Assembly: GCA_025358395.1 (NCBI GenBank)
Contig: JANYJT010000075.1
Coordinates: 1 to 29,247, forward strand
DNA length: 29,247 nt
Direction of reading: 5' to 3'
DNA from: Bacteroidia bacterium
GTDB taxonomy: Bacteria > Bacteroidota > Bacteroidia > Bacteroidales > Prolixibacteraceae
Under the pieces are notes generated by a model. That model ran no database searches. It was not told where the DNA came from and saw nothing but the letters and a program-made list of their open reading frames with translations. Below, piece by piece: positions 24,600 to 29,247 of the stretch. Each line of letters begins with the position of its first letter. Position 1 is the stretch's first letter. The translations under genes were made by a program, and so were the position numbers.

Positions 24600-25367
24600 T
24601 TAGAACCGGATAAACAACAGAAACAGCAATCCGATGATGATCCGGTAGTATCCGAAATATTTGAACCCGTAATTTTCGACCAATTTGATAAAGACCCTCA
24701 CCGCAGCCCAGGCAGAAATGAAAGCCACAACCAGGCCGATTCCCAGCAAGGTGTATTCGTGAGAAGTAAAAGTAATGGGAGTTTTGATCAGTTCATACCC
24801 GGTGGCCGCAAACATGGTGGGAACCGCCAGCAGGAAAGAGAATTCCATGGCTTGTTTTTTGTCCAGACCATTGAAAACACCTCCGATAATGGTGGCAGCT
24901 GCCCTGGATACGCCTGGTATCATCGAAATGCATTGAATCAGCCCGATGAGGAAGGATCTCCTGTAGGAAATGGAATCCAGATCAAGGGTTTTGCTCTTTT
25001 GAGCCACTACTTTTTTATCGATAAATACCAGGATAATCCCCCCGATTACCAGAGCGAATCCCACGACATACGGATTAAAAAGGTACATTTTAATGGTCTT
25101 GTAGGCCAAAAATCCGACAATCCCGGTAGGAATGAATGCGACTCCAAGTTTTAAATAGATGGTAAAGCTCTGCAGAAATCTTTTCGCATAAAGCATGACA
25201 ATGGCCATGATCGCTCCCAGCTGAATGGCGATTTCAAAAGTATTGACAAATTCACCCGGGATTTTCATGACACTGGATGCCATGATCATGTGTCCGGTGC
25301 TAGAGATAGGAAGGAATTCGGTCAATCCTTCAACGATGGCCAAAATAATACTGTCGAAAGTTGTCAT
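24600..25367 (-). CDS. uppP: Undecaprenyl-diphosphatase
   Basis: This inner-membrane enzyme (BacA/UppP) dephosphorylates undecaprenyl pyrophosphate to recycle the lipid carrier for cell-wall and glycan synthesis. Both active-site blocks are present: EGLTEFLPISSTGHM near the N-terminus and PGVSRAAATI in the second half, among several hydrophobic helices. The start at 25367 gives the usual MTTFDSIILAIVEG. A longer frame from 25415 would begin inside the promoter -7 element and is rejected. The length of 255 residues is normal. It is a housekeeping gene, yet the GH3 gene follows it by 13 bases, so transcription from its promoter may run into the glycan array. Confidence 0.93.
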   Translation of the reverse strand: MTTFDSIILAIVEGLTEFLPISSTGHMIMASSVMKIPGEFVNTFEIAIQLGAIMAIVMLYAKRFLQSFTIYLKLGVAFIPTGIVGFLAYKTIKMYLFNPYVVGFALVIGGIILVFIDKKVVAQKSKTLDLDSISYRRSFLIGLIQCISMIPGVSRAAATIIGGVFNGLDKKQAMEFSFLLAVPTMFAATGYELIKTPITFTSHEYTLLGIGLVVAFISAWAAVRVFIKLVENYGFKYFGYYRIIIGLLFLLFIRF

Positions 25368-25412
25368 GCGATTGGATGTTAAGGTTAATGCTCTTTTTAA
25401 AATTACCAGAAA

Positions 25413-25420
25413 CAAATATA
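25413..25420 (-). promoter_or_regulatory. Likely -7 promoter element of uppP
   Basis: CAAATATA on the plus strand reads TATATTTG on the minus strand, an exact TAnnTTTG match. It would start transcription near 25405-25408, giving a leader of roughly 40 bases to the ATG at 25367. No clear -33 TTTG is seen at the expected distance. Confidence 0.5.
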
Positions 25421-25580
25421 ACGTTCCTTTCTGATCCGGCTAGGGACTTCCCGTCAAATGTTATGGTTAAAAACTACCCTATGCATTCCGGTGCCAACGC
25501 CCTTCATGGCCCAAATCATGCCTGAGCAAACAAATTCTCATTTTCACCCGGAATGTACTTAAATTTTCTTACCTTGGATC

Positions 25581-26216
25581 ATGGATCTTAGCGAACAAAA
25601 GTTATACAAAACTGCTTATTGGTTAAGCCTTTTCACGATTATCTACAATGTTCTGGAAGGTATTATTTCCATGCTTTTGGGTTATCAGGATGAGGTACTG
25701 ACCTTATTTGGGTTTGGGGTCGACAGTTTTATCGAGGTGATGTCTGGTGCCGGCATTGCTGTGATGATTTCGCGTATCCGGCAAAATCCGGATAGTTCCA
25801 AAAGTACTTTCGAAACCAGGGCTCTTCAAATAACCGGGACAGCTTTCTACCTTTTGGCACTGGGTCTTGTGGCAGGTATTGTCATCAGCCTTGTGAACCA
25901 CCATGCGCCGGAAACAACACTTTGGGGCGTTGTGATTGCTGTTCTTTCAATTCTGGTGATGCTCTGGCTGCTGAATGCTAAAAAGAAAATTGGAAAACAG
26001 CTTGACTCTGAAGCAATCGTCGCTGATGCCAATTGTACCAAGGTTTGTATTTACATGTCATTGGTTTTGCTTGCTTCAAGCCTTGTTTACGAACTGACCG
26101 GATTTGCCTATGCCGATCTTGCAGGATCCGCAGGACTGATCTATTTCTCAATTTCCGAAGGGAAAGAGGCATTTGAAAAGGCCAAAAACAAGGCATTCAG
26201 TTGTAACCATTGTTAA
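25581..26216 (+). CDS. Cation transporter (cation-diffusion-facilitator-like membrane protein)
   Basis: This is a predicted inner-membrane metal transporter of 211 residues with about five or six hydrophobic helices. FGFGVDSFIEVMSGAGIAVM resembles the cation-efflux helix-2 motif in which acidic residues bind metal, and AIVADANCTKVCIYMS resembles the helix-5 metal site. The usual cytoplasmic C-terminal domain is absent. The C-terminus ends in SCNHC, a possible soft-metal ligand. The metal cannot be read from the sequence. The ATG at 25581 is preceded by TTACCTTGG at 25569-25577, an imperfect -7 element that would give an almost leaderless mRNA. The DsrE gene follows after 22 bases, suggesting a two-gene operon. 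Confidence 0.75.
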   Translation: MDLSEQKLYKTAYWLSLFTIIYNVLEGIISMLLGYQDEVLTLFGFGVDSFIEVMSGAGIAVMISRIRQNPDSSKSTFETRALQITGTAFYLLALGLVAGIVISLVNHHAPETTLWGVVIAVLSILVMLWLLNAKKKIGKQLDSEAIVADANCTKVCIYMSLVLLASSLVYELTGFAYADLAGSAGLIYFSISEGKEAFEKAKNKAFSCNHC

Positions 26217-26238
26217 ACTAAAAATAAATTATTAACTC

Positions 26239-26598
26239 ATGAAAAGAGTCGTACTAATTTTCAACCGGCAACCCTATGATGGAACCGACGTGACCTGGAA
26301 CGGGCTCCGGCTCGCCGATGCCTTGCATAAAAAGGGGATCGAAGTTGGGATATTCCTGATGAATGATGCAGTTGACCTGGCCCGCGATGCCTGCAAACCA
26401 ACTGAGTGTTATGACAAGGACCTTTCCGAAATACTGAAGGAGTTGATTGCCAAAGGAATCCCTGTTGAAGTTTGCGGCACCTGTATGGCGCGATGCGGCA
26501 TCCACAAAAACCAGCCCTATTTCGAAGGAGCCAACAAATCTACCATGACTTTCCTGGCTGATTGGGTCATTGACAGTGACAAGGTTTTAACATTTTAA
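26239..26598 (+). CDS. DsrE-family sulfur-relay-like protein
   Basis: This is a small soluble protein (119 residues) of the DsrE/DsrF-like superfamily, whose members carry sulfur on a conserved cysteine or serve as oligomeric accessory proteins. It opens with MKRVVLIFNRQPYDGTDVTWNGLRLADAL, a Rossmann-like first strand and helix. VGIFLMNDAVDLARDACKP follows, and the family cysteine region is VEVCGTCMARCGI. The three close cysteines could serve in sulfur transfer or metal binding. It lies 22 bases after the cation transporter and is probably co-transcribed. No other dsr or tus genes are near, so a role in sulfur oxidation is not supported; thiol or metal handling with the transporter is a guess. 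Confidence 0.85.
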   Translation: MKRVVLIFNRQPYDGTDVTWNGLRLADALHKKGIEVGIFLMNDAVDLARDACKPTECYDKDLSEILKELIAKGIPVEVCGTCMARCGIHKNQPYFEGANKSTMTFLADWVIDSDKVLTF

Positions 26599-26637
26599 GA
26601 ATCCGAGAAGATATTTTCAGGTGTAAAGACTAAATTA

Positions 26638-26796
26638 TTATTGGCCAATTGGTTTAAGCCCGCTGGATTTTATTCGTGATTCAATATATTTTTTGAATTC
26701 TTCAAAAGTCATATTTTGTGTTTCATTACTAATTTTATCACGAATTTCGCGCATCATTTTTACTGCGTCGAATGATTTTTCTATTTTAGTCTCCAT
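26638..26796 (-). CDS. Small antitoxin-like protein, 52 aa, partner of the PIN toxin
   Basis: An ATG at 26796 opens a 52-codon frame ending with TAA at 26640-26638. It begins METKIEKSFDAVKMMREIRD and continues with KISNETQNMTFEEFKKYIES, a charged, helix-forming pattern I associate with small antitoxins encoded next to PIN-domain proteins. The start overlaps the toxin stop by 11 bases, so translation is coupled. The usual order is reversed, toxin first and antitoxin second. No DNA-binding motif is obvious in so short a protein, so autoregulation is uncertain. Function is inferred from position and pattern. Confidence 0.75.
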   Translation of the reverse strand: METKIEKSFDAVKMMREIRDKISNETQNMTFEEFKKYIESRIKSSGLKPIGQ

Positions 26797-27247
26797 AATT
26801 CACTAAATCTTTAGGACTTCTTATTTCTATCATAGGGTATCCAAACCTATAATTGACAGAATTATACCCCTTAATCCGGTCAAGATTTACGATGTGTTTA
26901 AAATTCCAGCTTGCTAAGACATCTACCTTATTTATTGTTGCAAGTGCAATGTGTCTGCAATCTTCTAGGCTCGTCTTTCCGATAACTTTTTCTGTGATAT
27001 AAGTATCAGCTAGTTGTATTGCATCCTCCGTCAAATGAATACGTTCAAACTTATCTGCTGAAAAGTTATACAATAGTTCTCTTACATTTTGAGGGGCACC
27101 GATCAACTCCAATTCTAGTAGGTCTGAAATAACAAAAATGATTTCTTTATTTTCAAGTCTTTCAAACAATTTTTTGGTTGGCTCACTGAATTCTTCGTCA
27201 AAATATCCTCCAACAACCGATGTATCTATGTAAATCCGAGATTTCAT
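26786..27247 (-). CDS. PIN-domain protein, toxin of a toxin-first type II module
   Basis: This 153-residue predicted PIN ribonuclease has its acidic sites in the usual order: D8 in RIYIDTSVVGGYF, the Glu in SDLLELELIG, D in SLEDCRHIALATI, and the closing SWNFKHIVNLDRIKGYN segment. The family is that of type II toxins cleaving RNA with Mg or Mn; the target is unknown. CAAATTTA at 27261-27268 reads TAAATTTG on the minus strand and would be a -7 element only about 14 bases from the ATG, so the mRNA may be nearly leaderless. The gene is AT-rich and lies between the DsrE gene and metG, in the opposite direction to both, as expected of a mobile defence or stability module. Confidence 0.82.
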   Translation of the reverse strand: MKSRIYIDTSVVGGYFDEEFSEPTKKLFERLENKEIIFVISDLLELELIGAPQNVRELLYNFSADKFERIHLTEDAIQLADTYITEKVIGKTSLEDCRHIALATINKVDVLASWNFKHIVNLDRIKGYNSVNYRFGYPMIEIRSPKDLVNYGD

Positions 27248-27260
27248 ATAAGAGTTTCAA

Positions 27261-27268
27261 CAAATTTA
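27261..27268 (-). promoter_or_regulatory. Likely -7 promoter element of the PIN toxin-antitoxin operon
   Basis: CAAATTTA on the plus strand reads TAAATTTG on the minus strand, a consensus TAnnTTTG. Its distance to the ATG at 27247 implies a leader of about 7-10 bases. No clear -33 box is seen. Confidence 0.4.
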
Positions 27269-27326
27269 CAAATTTTTCTTTCATTTGCTTCCCTTTGTTT
27301 CTTTTCCTTAAATGCACTCGATTACC

Positions 27327-27334
27327 TATCTTTG
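27327..27334 (+). promoter_or_regulatory. Likely -7 promoter element of metG
   Basis: TATCTTTG matches TAnnTTTG exactly. Transcription would start near 27340, leaving a leader of about 33 bases before the ATG at 27373. A TTTG lies further upstream at 27294-27297, but the spacing of 29 bases is too long for a standard -33 box. Confidence 0.5.
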
Positions 27335-27372
27335 CACCTTATTTGTAGTGTAGATAAAAGAGATCCCAAAAA

Positions 27373-29247
27373 ATGAGCAATTTCAAGAGAACCCTGATCA
27401 CCTCCGCCCTGCCATATGCAAATGGTCCTGTCCATATTGGTCATCTGGCAGGTGTTTACGTCCCTGCCGATATTTTTGCCCGTTACCTCCGGCTGAAAGG
27501 GGAGGAGGTTCTGTTCATTGGCGGTTCCGACGAGCACGGCGTTCCGATTACCATCAAGGCAAAAAAGGAAGGAACGACCCCACAGGCCATCGTTGACAAA
27601 TACCATGGAATGATCAGGGATTCCTTCGAAAAATTTGGAATCTCCTTCGATGTTTACTCCCGCACCAGTGCCAAAGTGCATCACGAAACTGCCTCCGAAA
27701 TTTTTAAAACGATCTGCGATAAAGGCGGATTCGTCGAACAAACCTCCGAACAATTTTTTGACGAGGAGGCTGGTCAGTTTTTGGCAGACCGTTACATCAC
27801 CGGCACCTGCCCCAAATGTAACTTCGATAAAGCCTACGGCGACCAGTGCGAAAGTTGCGGCACTTCGCTGAACGCTACCGACCTGATCAACCCCAAATCA
27901 ACCCTTAGCGGCAATGTCCCGGTCATGAAGGAGACCAAGCACTGGTACTTACCCCTCGACCAGTACGAACCCTGGCTGAAGGAGTGGATCCTCGAGGGTC
28001 ACAAAGAGTGGAAACCCAATGTTTACGGGCAGTGCAAGTCATGGATTGACGGCGGACTGAATCCCCGCGCCGTGACCAGGGATCTCGATTGGGGCATTCC
28101 AGTGCCGGTGGACGGTGGCGAAGGAAAGGTGCTCTACGTCTGGTTTGATGCGCCGATCGGATATATTTCGGCCACCAAAGAGCTCACCTCCGACTGGAAA
28201 AAATACTGGAAAGATCCTGAAACAAGGCTTCTGCATTTTATCGGCAAGGACAACATCGTGTTCCACTGCATCATTTTCCCTGTCATTCTAAAGGCTGAAG
28301 GTTCCTATATCCTGCCTGACAATGTTCCTGCCAACGAGTTTCTTAACCTCGAAGGAGATAAAATTTCGACCTCGCGCAACTGGGCCGTCTGGCTGCATGA
28401 GTATCTGGAAGAGTTTCCCGGTAAGGAAGATGTGCTGAAATACACCCTCACGGCCAATGCGCCTGAAACCAAGGACAACGACTTCACCTGGAAAGATTTT
28501 CAGGCGCGCAACAACAGCGAACTGGTGGCCATTTTGGGCAATTTTGTCAACCGCGTGCTGGTGCTTACCAACAAATATTATGATGGGATAGTTCCCGTAG
28601 CCGGGAAGCTTGAACTCCGTGATGAGGAGGCCCGGGCGACTCTTGTTCAGTTAAAAACAGAGATTGAAAAGGCGCTCGATACTTTCCATTTCCGTGAAGC
28701 GTTGAGGCTGACGATGGAAATGGCCCGCCTGGGCAACAAATACTTGGCCGACATGGAGCCATGGATTTTGATCAAAACCGATCCTGAGCGGGTGAAAACG
28801 ATCCTGCATATTTGTCTGCAGATCACCGCCAACCTCACCATCGCCTTTGAGCCCTTCCTGCCTTTTACCATGAATAAACTTCGCTCTTTCCTGAATCTGG
28901 AGAAATTGCAGTGGAATGAACTGGGAAGAAAAAATCTGCTCCAGGCAGGTCATCGCGTCAATACGCCGGAACTGCTTTTCGAAAAGATCGAGGACGACGC
29001 CATCCAGCGTCAGGTAGACAAGCTTCTGGCCACTAAAAAATCGAACGAGCTGGAACAGGCAACGGTCACACCGGCCAAGCCCTATATCGAGTACGATGAC
29101 TTTGCCAAGATGGATATCCGTACCGGCACCATTGTTGCGGCCGAAAAGGTAGCCAAGACTAAGAAACTTCTGAAATTAACCATCAACACCGGCATCGATC
29201 AGCGTACTGTCGTATCCGGGATAGCCGAACATTATGAACCGGAGCAG
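27373..29247 (+). CDS. metG: Methionyl-tRNA synthetase, 3' end cut by window
   Basis: This class I aminoacyl-tRNA synthetase charges tRNA-Met. It opens [20 protein letters not shown] followed by HIGH at 21-24. The zinc knuckle has four cysteines in [32 protein letters not shown] and the signature loop K330-ISTSR335 (KMSKS equivalent) complete the catalytic core, followed by the anticodon-binding helical domain. The visible end ([20 protein letters not shown] and on) is the C-terminal tRNA-binding OB-fold domain used for dimerisation. The frame runs to the last base with 625 codons and no stop; about 50-60 more residues are expected. No frameshift or missing motif is seen. It has its own promoter and is unrelated to the glycan array. 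Confidence 0.96.
   Translation, partial: MSNFKRTLITSALPYANGPVHIGHLAGVYVPADIFARYLRLKGEEVLFIGGSDEHGVPITIKAKKEGTTPQAIVDKYHGMIRDSFEKFGISFDVYSRTSAKVHHETASEIFKTICDKGGFVEQTSEQFFDEEAGQFLADRYITGTCPKCNFDKAYGDQCESCGTSLNATDLINPKSTLSGNVPVMKETKHWYLPLDQYEPWLKEWILEGHKEWKPNVYGQCKSWIDGGLNPRAVTRDLDWGIPVPVDGGEGKVLYVWFDAPIGYISATKELTSDWKKYWKDPETRLLHFIGKDNIVFHCIIFPVILKAEGSYILPDNVPANEFLNLEGDKISTSRNWAVWLHEYLEEFPGKEDVLKYTLTANAPETKDNDFTWKDFQARNNSELVAILGNFVNRVLVLTNKYYDGIVPVAGKLELRDEEARATLVQLKTEIEKALDTFHFREALRLTMEMARLGNKYLADMEPWILIKTDPERVKTILHICLQITANLTIAFEPFLPFTMNKLRSFLNLEKLQWNELGRKNLLQAGHRVNTPELLFEKIEDDAIQRQVDKLLATKKSNELEQATVTPAKPYIEYDDFAKMDIRTGTIVAAEKVAKTKKLLKLTINTGIDQRTVVSGIAEHYEPEQ

Noticed and set aside
25368..25415. 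N-terminal extension of uppP to 25415
   Set aside because: Its start lies within the predicted -7 element, and UppP proteins normally begin close to the EGLTEFLPISS motif as given by the ATG at 25367.
1..29247. CRISPR array, tRNA genes, insertion sequences
   Set aside because: No regularly spaced direct repeats, no cloverleaf-like sequence and no transposase-like frame were found by reading; a covariance-model scan was not possible.

Overview
The window is a chromosomal segment from a Bacteroidota (Bacteroidetes) bacterium. The signs are several TAnnTTTG-type -7 promoter elements, the lack of obvious Shine-Dalgarno sequences, a large Oar-like TonB-dependent receptor, and a long run of exported carbohydrate-active enzymes. 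Nothing in it points to a plasmid or a phage. I did not see rRNA, tRNA, CRISPR or transposase genes. The genus cannot be fixed from the sequence alone.

Layout. (a) 1-2363: the 3' part of a metallophosphoesterase gene; a decayed stretch with an unidentified ORF and an internally deleted MBL-fold hydrolase pseudogene; then a DUF6364-type antitoxin/PIN toxin pair whose promoter and start codon lie in a perfect 28-bp inverted repeat. A two-way terminator closes this block. (b) 2394-6853: a secreted DUF1080 protein (minus strand) divergent from a 1090-aa stand-alone TonB-dependent receptor (plus strand), which ends in a long hairpin. (c) 6857-25367, all minus strand: a tightly packed array. Read 5' to 3' it runs uppP, GH3, GH29 fucosidase, GH127 arabinofuranosidase, an unidentified likely all-helical-toroid protein, GH105 unsaturated uronyl hydrolase, an outer-membrane barrel protein of unknown role, a divergent GH92 protein, a GHL6-like glycosidase with a Tat signal, a mandelate-racemase-type enolase-superfamily enzyme with a Tat signal, and an S1 sulfatase. 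(d) 25581-26598: a cation transporter and a DsrE-family protein, plus strand. (e) 26638-27247: a second PIN toxin-antitoxin pair, in toxin-first order. (f) 27373 to the end: metG, cut by the window edge.

How the genes work together. The array in (c) looks like the periplasmic saccharification half of a polysaccharide utilization locus. GH105 needs 4,5-unsaturated uronosyl ends, which a lyase must make, and the unidentified toroid protein beside it is a possible source. Fucosidase, GH92, arabinofuranosidase and sulfatase activities suggest a sulfated, branched, uronate-containing glycan. The exact substrate is inference. No SusC/SusD pair and no hybrid two-component or ECF regulator is present. 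The nearest importer is the solo TonB receptor, which converges tail-to-tail on the array. The least explained members are the toroid protein, the barrel protein and the exported mandelate-racemase-like enzyme.
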